From the NCBI RefSeq assembly GCF_026788005.1, contig NZ_JABEPE010000025.1, positions 1 to 44,756 of the forward strand: a DNA stretch of 44,756 bases, in the 5' to 3' direction. The position numbers and the translations under genes are program-made. The notes beneath the pieces were generated by a model. That model made no database searches. It saw only the letters and a list, made by a program, of their open reading frames with translations, and was not told the origin of the DNA. Origin of the DNA: Alteromonas sp. a30 (GTDB lineage: Bacteria; Pseudomonadota; Gammaproteobacteria; Enterobacterales; Alteromonadaceae). This document shows positions 26,188-34,128 of this stretch, piece after piece. Position 1 is the first letter of the stretch; every line of letters starts with the position of its first letter.

Positions 26188-28122
26188 ATGGGGGTTATTG
26201 TGAAAAATGGCGTTGATTATAAAGATTATTTGTCGAATGCATTGCGTGTTTCTTCTTCACTTTTAAAGTCTAATAAAAACAAAGATGTATTTGAAAAACG
26301 TTTAGCACAACACTTTCCTCGATTGTTTAATTTACTCTTCGATGTTTATGGGGAACGTTACGATTTTGCTTTTTATATTAATCGTTTAACATGTTTCTTA
26401 TGCAAATCTTTTATCGAGAGAGAAGATAAATTAAAGTCAATGGATGCGGCTCGCCAAGGCAATGCAGACTGGTTTCAACAAGAAACGATGTTAGGTATCG
26501 CGGTTTACGTAGATTTATTCGCAGGTGATTTAGTAAAACTGCAATCGCGTATTTCCTATTTACAAGAATTAGGTGTGACTTATTTACATTTGATGCCTTT
26601 ATACGCCGTCCCTGAAGGGGAGAGTGATGGCGGTTACGCTGTGTCCGACTATCGAAAAGTCAATCCCGCATTAGGTAATATGAACGACTTAAAACGCTTG
26701 GCTGATTCTCTTCGTGAGGCGGGTATTAGTTTAGTGTTGGATTTTGTGTTTAATCATACTGCCGATGATCATGCGTGGGCAAAAGCTGCGAAGTCCGGTG
26801 ATACCGAGTTTCAAAATTACTATTGGATGTTTGACGACAAAAGCATTCCTGAACGTTACGAAGAAAATTTGCGCGAGATATTTCCGCAAGTTCGGCGCGG
26901 AAATTTCACCTTTAATAATGAAGCCAATAAATGGGTGTGGACAACCTTCAACAGTTTTCAATGGGATTTGAATTATTCTAACCCAGCTGTGTTCAATGCC
27001 ATTGTTGAAGAAATGTTGTTTTTGGCCAACGTTGGTTGCGAAGTATTGCGTTTAGATGCGTTAGCCTTTATTTGGAAAGAAATGGGCACAAACTGTGAAA
27101 ACCAGCCCAAAGCTCATGCGCTCATTCAGGCATTTAATGCTTGCTTAAAAATAGTCGCGCCCGCCGTCAGCTTTAAATCTGAAGCCATTGTTCATCCCGA
27201 CGAGGTGGCAAAATACATCGCCCCAGATGAATGCCAGCTTTCCTACAACCCGTTATTAATGGCGCTATTGTGGGAGTCGCTAGCAACGCGGCAAACCGAG
27301 TTGTTAACCAAGTCGATGCAAAAGAGCTTTGCGATCGATGCGGACTGTACATGGGTGAACTATGTTCGATGTCACGACGACGTTGGTTGGACATTCGACG
27401 ATGCAGTATCGGCACAATGCGGCATAAATGGCTATGATCATCGTTATTTTCTCAATCAATTTTACACAGGTCGCTTCGAAGGAAGCTTTGCTAAAGGTGT
27501 GGCATTTCAGGAAAACCCAAGTACCGGAGACTGTCGTGTTTGTGGCTCGGCAGCTTCACTTGCGGGGTTAGAACAAGGACTGATTGAAAACAACGAATTA
27601 CATATTGAACATGCTATTCAACGAGTGTTGTTGCTCCACAGTGTGATTTTAAGTATTGGCGGTATACCGCTTTTATATGCAGGCGATGAGTTAGGTGTAC
27701 TCAACGATTATCGCTATTTGCATGATCCACATAAACAACAGGATTCACGATGGGTCAACCGTATTGCCCATAGCGAAGAGGTGATCCAGCAAGCGCAAAA
27801 CCCAGAAGCACCTCAAAACCGAATTGCTCAAGGTCTGCAAAAGCTGATTGGCTTAAGAAAGCAGTATCCGGTGCTGGGAAAAGGATCAACTCATATTATT
27901 ACCACGGATAACCCCCACCTTTTTGCTTATCATCGCCAACTGGGTCAAAACAATGTGTTGGTGATGTGTAATTTTAGTGAATCGACGCAACAAACGAGTC
28001 GATTAATTTTGGGTTACTTACAAGCAGAAAAAGGTGAAGACTTAATATCAGGTAAACATTACGCATTGCAGGGAGAATCGCTAGAGTTACAGCCCTATCA
28101 GGTTATGTGGATTAAGGCGTAA
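26188..28122 (+). CDS. Amylosucrase / sucrose hydrolase (GH13_4)
   Basis: A cytoplasmic GH13 enzyme (644 aa, no signal peptide) that acts on sucrose, transferring glucose to an alpha-1,4-glucan and releasing fructose, or simply hydrolysing it. The catalytic residues are Asp290 (EVLRLDALAF), Glu332 (FKSEAIVHPD) and Asp397 (RCHDDVGWTF). Each is exactly four positions after Asp286, Glu328 and Asp393 of Neisseria polysaccharea amylosucrase. The N-terminal helical domain, the FNHTADDHAWA block, and the C-terminal beta domain are present. A GTG 12 nt in is an alternative start. Fructose would go to the ROK kinase at 20631. Polymerase versus hydrolase cannot be settled here. Confidence 0.92.
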   Translation: MGVIVKNGVDYKDYLSNALRVSSSLLKSNKNKDVFEKRLAQHFPRLFNLLFDVYGERYDFAFYINRLTCFLCKSFIEREDKLKSMDAARQGNADWFQQETMLGIAVYVDLFAGDLVKLQSRISYLQELGVTYLHLMPLYAVPEGESDGGYAVSDYRKVNPALGNMNDLKRLADSLREAGISLVLDFVFNHTADDHAWAKAAKSGDTEFQNYYWMFDDKSIPERYEENLREIFPQVRRGNFTFNNEANKWVWTTFNSFQWDLNYSNPAVFNAIVEEMLFLANVGCEVLRLDALAFIWKEMGTNCENQPKAHALIQAFNACLKIVAPAVSFKSEAIVHPDEVAKYIAPDECQLSYNPLLMALLWESLATRQTELLTKSMQKSFAIDADCTWVNYVRCHDDVGWTFDDAVSAQCGINGYDHRYFLNQFYTGRFEGSFAKGVAFQENPSTGDCRVCGSAASLAGLEQGLIENNELHIEHAIQRVLLLHSVILSIGGIPLLYAGDELGVLNDYRYLHDPHKQQDSRWVNRIAHSEEVIQQAQNPEAPQNRIAQGLQKLIGLRKQYPVLGKGSTHIITTDNPHLFAYHRQLGQNNVLVMCNFSESTQQTSRLILGYLQAEKGEDLISGKHYALQGESLELQPYQVMWIKA

Positions 28123-28138
28123 CTCACACGATGCACTA

Positions 28139-29191
28139 TTATGCGCTGCGCGTTGTTCCCCTGATGACCAGATCCGTTTTCACCGTGGTTTCGTTTTCTG
28201 CTTCAGGGTCGAGTAATACCGAGGCGGCAATGCGGCCTTTTTCAATGCTTTGTTGGCAAACCGTGGTAAGTTGAGGCTCGCAGCGTTCTGATTCAGAAAT
28301 GCCATCGAAACCGACAATTTGGACTTGTTCTGGCACGCCAATATTTAAGGATTTCGCGACACGTAGTACCGCTAATGCCAACACGTCACTCATACAAAGC
28401 ACGGTGCTTGGAAGAGGTCTGGTTGTCAGGATTTCGCGGGCGGCAATTTCTGCATTCTCGGGATCGTTTACCGGAACATGCCATACCATATGCGGTTGCA
28501 GTTCTGTTTTTGTTTCTTCTGCTGCTTCAAGATATCCCCTTAAGCGACGATGGGCGACGTCATTTTGCTCGCTAATCAAGTCGGCTTGCGTTAGGCGGCA
28601 TACTCGATTGGACTCGATCAGTTTTAATCCTAAAACAGCAAGATTGCCTCGGTGACTTTTGAGGGCGTGAAGCGTAATATTTTTTGCGGCTTTTTGATCC
28701 TCGATTTGCACAACTTTCATATTACTTTCTGCTTGGAAGTCAACAGCAACAGCAGGCTTTCCTAAACGCATGATACGTTTTTCACAGTCACCAGAGGGTG
28801 CACCACAAAAAATAAAACCATCAGGTAAAGATTCCGCGCTGTTTTGCTCTTTTCCTCCTACTTGGCTGGATAAAAGTAATAATTGTTTATTATGTTGGGC
28901 GAGCACTTCAGCAACACCTTGCAAAAATTGGCTGGCAACAGGATCTGAAAAGCTATAACTCAATGAGTCGGCTAAAACCACTGCAACCACATCGGATTTT
29001 CCGCGGCGTAAAGAGCGTGCTGCGAGATTCGGGCCGTGATAACCCAAGGTTTCGCATTCCTTTAGAATTCTCTCTCGTAAACGTTCAGAAAGTTGATTCG
29101 GACGGTTAAAGGCATTGGATACCGTAGCCGTTGAAACACCCAAAATTCGGGAGACTTCTTTCAAGTTCAGAGGCTTTTTTTGATTCGGCAT
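28139..29191 (-). CDS. LacI-family transcriptional regulator
   Basis: A 350-aa repressor. The helix-turn-helix LKEVSRILGVSTATVSNAFN and the hinge NLAARSLRRGK are followed by a periplasmic-binding-protein-like effector domain (from about residue 60) ending VIRGTTRSA. It starts at the ATG at 29191; a TTG just before it is in frame. It converges with amylosucrase (16 bp apart), which fits control of the sucrose locus, as LacI-type SuxR does in Xanthomonas. The effector is probably sucrose or fructose. Confidence 0.88.
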   Translation of the reverse strand: MPNQKKPLNLKEVSRILGVSTATVSNAFNRPNQLSERLRERILKECETLGYHGPNLAARSLRRGKSDVVAVVLADSLSYSFSDPVASQFLQGVAEVLAQHNKQLLLLSSQVGGKEQNSAESLPDGFIFCGAPSGDCEKRIMRLGKPAVAVDFQAESNMKVVQIEDQKAAKNITLHALKSHRGNLAVLGLKLIESNRVCRLTQADLISEQNDVAHRRLRGYLEAAEETKTELQPHMVWHVPVNDPENAEIAAREILTTRPLPSTVLCMSDVLALAVLRVAKSLNIGVPEQVQIVGFDGISESERCEPQLTTVCQQSIEKGRIAASVLLDPEAENETTVKTDLVIRGTTRSA

Positions 29192-29427
29192 CAATTTGTA
29201 AACTTATGTAAATAGAATTAATAGAGGTTCAACCATAGCACAAGGTTACGGGGATAAAAAAGGGTTAATATCCGAGTTTTTGTGTAGGTAATTTAAATAG
29301 GCAAAATGAAACTCTAACAGAATATAAATAGGAATTCGCATTAAAATGTTACCGTAAATGCGTTGCTATCTTCTATTCGGTTTGCTAGCTTTTACGGCCA
29401 TTTAATCGACTGTTGTAAAGTGCGTAA

Positions 29428-31491
29428 ATGTGCATTAAACGTTTTACATTTCTCTCCCGCTTTTTATCTCTTTTAGTATTTTATTTGCCTTTTTCAATTT
29501 TGACACAAGCGCAAGAATCTCAGCAAAATATCACGAGTTTAGAAACGATTGTGGTGAGTGCTTCCAAGTTAGAATCGACGATTTCTTCAACAACCAGCAA
29601 TATTAGCTTTCTAACCGATGAAGATATTAAGCGCATATCACCCACACACATCAATGAGTCTCTAAAACGTATTCCGGGTGTCTGGATAAGTCGAGGTAAT
29701 GGTCAAGAACATCTCACCGCTATTCGCTCTCCTGTTTTGACTGGGGCCGGTAGCTGTGGCGCTTTCTTTATGGCGGAGGATGGCATTAGTTTGCGTGCTC
29801 CGGGATTTTGCAATGCAAATCAACTTTTTGCAGCCAATACCGAGCAAGCGGGCAGAATTGAGGTATTGCGTGGACCACATAGTAGTGTGTTTGGAGCCAA
29901 TGCCTTGCACGGCGTGTTGAACATATTAACACCTGACGTCGCTAATATGGATAAATTAAGCTGGCAATTAGACGCAGGTGGATACGGTTATTTACGCGGT
30001 CGATTTTCAGCTACTTACGCGCAGAATGAGCAAGCGTTCGCGGTGTACGGTCATGCTAATAAGGATGAAGGTTTTAAAGACAATAGCGGGTTTGATCAGC
30101 AAAAACTTAACTTTTTGCATCAGTTTAGCGGGCAAGAACTTTCGGTAAAAAATCATTTATCGTTAACAAATTTGAATCAGGAAACAGCGGGTTTTATTGA
30201 AGGGTTTAAAGCTTATGAAGAGCAAGCGTTTAAAAGGACGAATCCAAACCCGGAAGCTTATCGTGATGCACAATCGGTTAGGGCGTATAGCCGTTGGTTG
30301 TTATCGCTAGGTGAGGATACTTCGCTTTTGGTGACGCCCTATGCTCGCTACAACAATATGACGTTTTTAATGCATTTTGTGCCTTGGCAACCAGTCGAAA
30401 CAAACGGGCATCGTAGCTTGGGTATTCAAAGCCAGTACCAGCGTGACTTTGCCAATGTACAGCTTGCGCTTGGCGTAGATGTAGATTGGTCTGAAGGTTG
30501 GTTGAGCGAAGTGCAAGACGCGCCTTTTACGCCGAACTTACCGGCTGGTGTGCATTACGATTACCAAGTGGATGCGTTGAACTATTCTTCTTATTTGAAT
30601 ATAAACTGGTTGCTGACCGCGCCACTGAAATTGGAAATGGGATTGCGCTACGATGTGATGGAGTATGATTATGAAACCTTTGTTCCAGCAGGTTCAGCTT
30701 GTGAACCAAATGTGAGTAATTGCCGTTTTACGCGGCCCGAATCTCAACGCAATCAATTTAATGATTTATCGTACAAAATTGGCGCAAACTACGAGCTTAC
30801 CAGTCAGCAGCACTTATATATGCAATATGCTCAGGGGTTCAGGCCACCTCAAGCCGCAGAGCTATATCGATTGCAAGCAGGTCAAAGTATTGCCAATTTG
30901 GACTCTGAGGAAATTCAATCCTTTGAAGTGGGCTTTAGAGGCCAATCAGGGTATGTGTTTTATGATGTCACTTGGTTCGACATGAACAAGGAAAACTATA
31001 TCTTTCAAGATACTCAGCGGCGAAATATCGACAACGGCGAAACTCGACATCAAGGCGTAGAGATTCGAGCGCGTGCTAATTTAGGGGATTGGTATTTAGG
31101 CGCGTCGGCCACTTTTGCCGAACACGAATACGCCAATGATATTCAAATTAGCCGTAGTGGTAGTATTTTGGGGAACGAAATCGATACCGCGCCAGATACC
31201 CTAGCGAATATTCAATTAGGTTGGAAAAAAGACGGGCACTTTTGGGAATTAGAATGGAGCAAAATGGGGGATTATTATCTTGATCCCGAAAATACCGCTT
31301 CTTACGATGGTCACGAATTAGTGAATTTCCGCACGGGATGGCAGCTAACGGAGCAATGGCAATTATCCGTGCGTTTACTGAATTTATTAGACGAAGATTA
31401 CGCCGAAAGGGCCGACTTAAGTTTTGGCAATTACCGTTATTTTGTGGGTGAACCCAGAGCGATTTATTTTTCTTTAGGCTTTCGCCAATAA
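29428..31491 (+). CDS. TonB-dependent receptor, substrate unknown
   Basis: A 687-aa outer-membrane receptor with a signal peptide (cut near TQAQ), a TonB-box-like TIVVSAS, and a plug with LKRIPGVWISRGNG, IRSPVLTGAGSCGAFF, and GFCNANQLF (two Cys that could form a disulfide), then VLRGPHSSVFGANALHG. The barrel ends YFSLGFRQ. It is shorter than the receptor at 23433 and has no sugar-locus signature beyond position. It could belong to the LacI regulon or be independent. The 236-bp region before it showed no clear operator. Confidence 0.83.
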   Translation: MCIKRFTFLSRFLSLLVFYLPFSILTQAQESQQNITSLETIVVSASKLESTISSTTSNISFLTDEDIKRISPTHINESLKRIPGVWISRGNGQEHLTAIRSPVLTGAGSCGAFFMAEDGISLRAPGFCNANQLFAANTEQAGRIEVLRGPHSSVFGANALHGVLNILTPDVANMDKLSWQLDAGGYGYLRGRFSATYAQNEQAFAVYGHANKDEGFKDNSGFDQQKLNFLHQFSGQELSVKNHLSLTNLNQETAGFIEGFKAYEEQAFKRTNPNPEAYRDAQSVRAYSRWLLSLGEDTSLLVTPYARYNNMTFLMHFVPWQPVETNGHRSLGIQSQYQRDFANVQLALGVDVDWSEGWLSEVQDAPFTPNLPAGVHYDYQVDALNYSSYLNINWLLTAPLKLEMGLRYDVMEYDYETFVPAGSACEPNVSNCRFTRPESQRNQFNDLSYKIGANYELTSQQHLYMQYAQGFRPPQAAELYRLQAGQSIANLDSEEIQSFEVGFRGQSGYVFYDVTWFDMNKENYIFQDTQRRNIDNGETRHQGVEIRARANLGDWYLGASATFAEHEYANDIQISRSGSILGNEIDTAPDTLANIQLGWKKDGHFWELEWSKMGDYYLDPENTASYDGHELVNFRTGWQLTEQWQLSVRLLNLLDEDYAERADLSFGNYRYFVGEPRAIYFSLGFRQ

Positions 31492-31506
31492 ACCTTGGAT
31501 AACACG

Positions 31507-31851
31507 ATGGCAAATGAAGACAACTATCAGCGAATTTGGAAAACCGCCAAACTCATTCCTGCGGGGAAAGTGGCAAGCTATGGGCAAATTGCTGACTTAT
31601 CGGGTTTGCCGGGAAGAGCAAGGCTAGTTGGCAAAGCTATGGGTTATGCGCCAAAAGACATGCAAGTGCCTTGGTTTCGCGTGCTACGTACATCAGGGCA
31701 AATCTCTTTTCCCAAAGGTTCAGACATGGCAGCAAAGCAGAAGGGGTTGCTACAAGAGGAGGGTGTCGTTGTGTTAAACAACCGCGTTAAAATGGCTGAG
31801 TTTCAGTGGCAACCGGATCTTGCTGAACTACTTTTTAGCTTGGAATATTAG
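31507..31851 (+). CDS. Alkyltransferase-like DNA-binding protein (MGMT family, no catalytic Cys)
   Basis: A 114-aa protein of the Ada/MGMT DNA-binding fold: IPAGKVASYGQIADLSG, RLVGKAMGYAP, then PWFRVL where active alkyltransferases have PCHRV. The acceptor Cys is Trp56, the mark of alkyltransferase-like (ATL) proteins, which bind O6-alkylguanine and hand it to nucleotide excision repair. Start at the ATG at 31507; the TTG at 31495 is less likely. It lies 15 bp after the receptor gene, so it may be co-transcribed. Confidence 0.88.
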   Translation: MANEDNYQRIWKTAKLIPAGKVASYGQIADLSGLPGRARLVGKAMGYAPKDMQVPWFRVLRTSGQISFPKGSDMAAKQKGLLQEEGVVVLNNRVKMAEFQWQPDLAELLFSLEY

Positions 31852-31858
31852 CGGAACA

Positions 31859-32038
31859 TCAATGCTGCGCTATTTTCACAATAGCAGCAAGTTGATCGGG
31901 AGTGACGTAAGACGGACAAACACCTTTTCCCACCAGTTCATCCCGCAATTGCTCAGGCGATACACGCGTAGAATGCCGTAAATGACTGCGTATATATTTG
32001 CACAATGTTTTTTGTAGATTCCGAGTTAAACAAGCCAT
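31859..32038 (-). CDS. Small hypothetical protein
   Basis: A basic 59-aa frame starting MACLTRNLQKTL, with GAGG seven bases before the ATG at 32038 (a GTG lies at 32044). It has three Cys and a C-terminal VTPDQLAAIVKIAQH helix. No family recognised. The strong binding site and position between genes make it plausible. Confidence 0.5.
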   Translation of the reverse strand: MACLTRNLQKTLCKYIRSHLRHSTRVSPEQLRDELVGKGVCPSYVTPDQLAAIVKIAQH

Positions 32039-32182
32039 AACCACACCTCAAAATGTTAGGTAAATGAGCTATTGAATAGAACGGCTTCCTTTTTCTATCG
32101 ACCAAATTCTCGACTTATATAAGTAACACTAGTGTCATGTGAGCACGTTTAACATAAGACTTTAGTCTTCTTTTATGAGGTT

Positions 32183-32872
32183 TTATTTATTTAGTGGTGC
32201 TTCGGAAAGATTACCATCCGTAATAACTGCGATTCGGCTTGAAAAGTCTAAATCTTTTGCATTATGAGTTACCATCACAATAGTTTGTCCATCTTGGTTT
32301 AATTTATAAAATTCTCTCATTATTGACTCTCCATTTTTAGAATCTAAGTTTCCTGTTGGCTCATCCGCAAAAAGTATTTCAGGAGAGGTGATTAATGCTC
32401 TGGCAATGGCAACCCTTTGTTGCTGACCGCCAGAAAGTTGGGACGGATAGTTATTCGCTTTATCAGTTAATTTAACAAGTTCTAAATACGTCTTCGCTTC
32501 TCGCTCTAGCTCGGTTTTGCTTAGCTTTTTTTTGTAGGTTAAAGGTAAGGCAACATTTTCCCAAATGTTTAGTTGAGGAATAAGATTGAAGGATTGAAAA
32601 ACAAAACCAAAAAGCTGATTTCTAACAGCAGCAGCTAATTCATCAGAAAACTGCCCTACCTCTTGACCTTGCAATAAATAGCTACCAGATGTTGGAGGCT
32701 CAAGGAGTCCTAAAATTGATAATAACGTTGACTTTCCCCCGCCAGAAGGCCCTGTGAGAGTGAGAAAGTCGCCTCTATTAATGGTCAAGTCAATGCCGTG
32801 TAGGATTTGTTGGGATATACCTTCTTGTGAGTAGGATTTGGTTATACCCTTGAGCTTAATTTCTGTTTTCAT
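32183..32872 (-). CDS. ABC exporter ATP-binding protein (MacB/LolD type)
   Basis: A 229-aa ATPase with Walker A GPSGGGKST (about residue 41), Q-loop FGFVFQSFNLIPQLN, signature LSGGQQQRVAIARAL, Walker B ILFADEPTGNLD and the H-loop MVTHN. The sequence around the Q-loop and signature is typical of the MacB/LolD/FtsE branch, which works with FtsX-type permeases. It follows the adaptor gene by 2 bp on the same strand and so supplies the energy for the export complex 32183-36513. Confidence 0.92.
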   Translation of the reverse strand: MKTEIKLKGITKSYSQEGISQQILHGIDLTINRGDFLTLTGPSGGGKSTLLSILGLLEPPTSGSYLLQGQEVGQFSDELAAAVRNQLFGFVFQSFNLIPQLNIWENVALPLTYKKKLSKTELEREAKTYLELVKLTDKANNYPSQLSGGQQQRVAIARALITSPEILFADEPTGNLDSKNGESIMREFYKLNQDGQTIVMVTHNAKDLDFSSRIAVITDGNLSEAPLNK

Positions 32873-32874
32873 CG

Positions 32875-34128
32875 CTATTTAATTACCTCTGGTTGTGTGC
32901 GCCTCCAAGTTTCTTTTGGATCAGACATAAGAATCTTTTGCGATGGTAATAAGCCGGAAATGACTTCTATTTGTCCGGAGGATACTGCACCCAATTGCAC
33001 TTTTTTATTAACAAGCAGTCCATTTAGCTCATCAAAAAGCCATACCTCATTTTCGCTCATTGGTTGAGTGTTAGGTGGGCGCTCTACAAATAACGTGTTG
33101 GGAATTACCTGAGTAATAATTTCAACTTTTGCAGACAGAGCTTCTTTTAGCGCTAGATCTTGTTTATCTAAAGAAATGAATATGTCGATATATCCATTGT
33201 TTACTGTTGGGCTGATTCTTTCTATTTTTCCCGTTAGCCAAGCATTATTGACTCTGATTTTCGCTGAATTATTAACGTTGGTCTTTTGAGCTTCGCGCTC
33301 TGGAACTTGTGCTACAAAACGTAAATCATCTTGTTTTGTGAATTTCAACAGGGCTCGACCTAATTTAACTTTTTCACCAAGTTGTACATCGATAGACTGA
33401 ATTTGTCCCACTTCGGGCGCTTTTACTATTAACTTTTCAATATCGTTGGCCGCAGAATTTAGTTCATTTTGTGCTTCCGCAATCTTTGAACGTGCAAGTT
33501 TGAGCTCCTTTTCAATTAATCGAGTCAAACTTTCAACTGTGCTGCTAGCCAGTTGAGCCTTCTTTTCTGCATTTTCTAGACGGACTTCTGTTTCCAGTAT
33601 GTCTAATTTAGAGATAACCCCTGTCTTAGCTAATTTATTTTGAGCTGCGAATTTTGCTTTTAATATGTTTCTTTCACCAATAGCGGAAGCAAGCTCGGTT
33701 TCTTGTTTAACTTGATCGAGCTCCAATCTTACTTGCTTCAGTTCAAGTTCCAGCTTTGCGTAATTGAGCTGAGATTTAAGCTTTTCATATTTAATTTCAA
33801 GGTCGTCGTTATATAGCTTGAACAACCTTTCTCCAGGTTGGATTGCTTCTCCTGGTTCTATATATATTTTTTGAATAATACCTTCTACTGGGCTGGTAAT
33901 TAATTTGGGTTGTCGGGATTCAAATTGCCCATTTGCTACCAGCTTAATTTTGAAATCACCTTTTTGTACTTCTGCAAATATTAATTCTGATAATTTCACT
34001 GTATTCGTTGAGGAGAAAGCTCCTAGAGCTGAAATCAGAATTAGAATCATAATGGCTATTGCTGACCCAATAAAAAGGCGTTTTTTTCGTTTTTTATCTA
34101 CAGCCTTTTGTATATCTTGAAGTTCCAT
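32875..34128 (-). CDS. MacA/HlyD-type periplasmic adaptor of ABC exporter
   Basis: A 417-aa membrane-fusion protein. One N-terminal membrane helix (about residues 18-40, LFIGSAIAIMILILISALGAF) is followed by half a lipoyl domain (LVANGQFESRQPKLI, SPVEGIIQKIYIEPGEAIQPG), a long coiled-coil hairpin (about 110-230), the second lipoyl half (VKAPEVGQIQSIDVQLGEKV) and beta-barrel domains. It would bridge the permease to a TolC-like outer-membrane channel, which is not encoded here. It starts one base after the permease stop. Confidence 0.88.
   Translation of the reverse strand: MELQDIQKAVDKKRKKRLFIGSAIAIMILILISALGAFSSTNTVKLSELIFAEVQKGDFKIKLVANGQFESRQPKLITSPVEGIIQKIYIEPGEAIQPGERLFKLYNDDLEIKYEKLKSQLNYAKLELELKQVRLELDQVKQETELASAIGERNILKAKFAAQNKLAKTGVISKLDILETEVRLENAEKKAQLASSTVESLTRLIEKELKLARSKIAEAQNELNSAANDIEKLIVKAPEVGQIQSIDVQLGEKVKLGRALLKFTKQDDLRFVAQVPEREAQKTNVNNSAKIRVNNAWLTGKIERISPTVNNGYIDIFISLDKQDLALKEALSAKVEIITQVIPNTLFVERPPNTQPMSENEVWLFDELNGLLVNKKVQLGAVSSGQIEVISGLLPSQKILMSDPKETWRRTQPEVIK

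Noticed and set aside
32156-32169. AAGACT-TT-AGTCTT hairpin as terminator of the exporter operon
   Set aside because: The loop is only two bases and no U-run follows on the operon strand.
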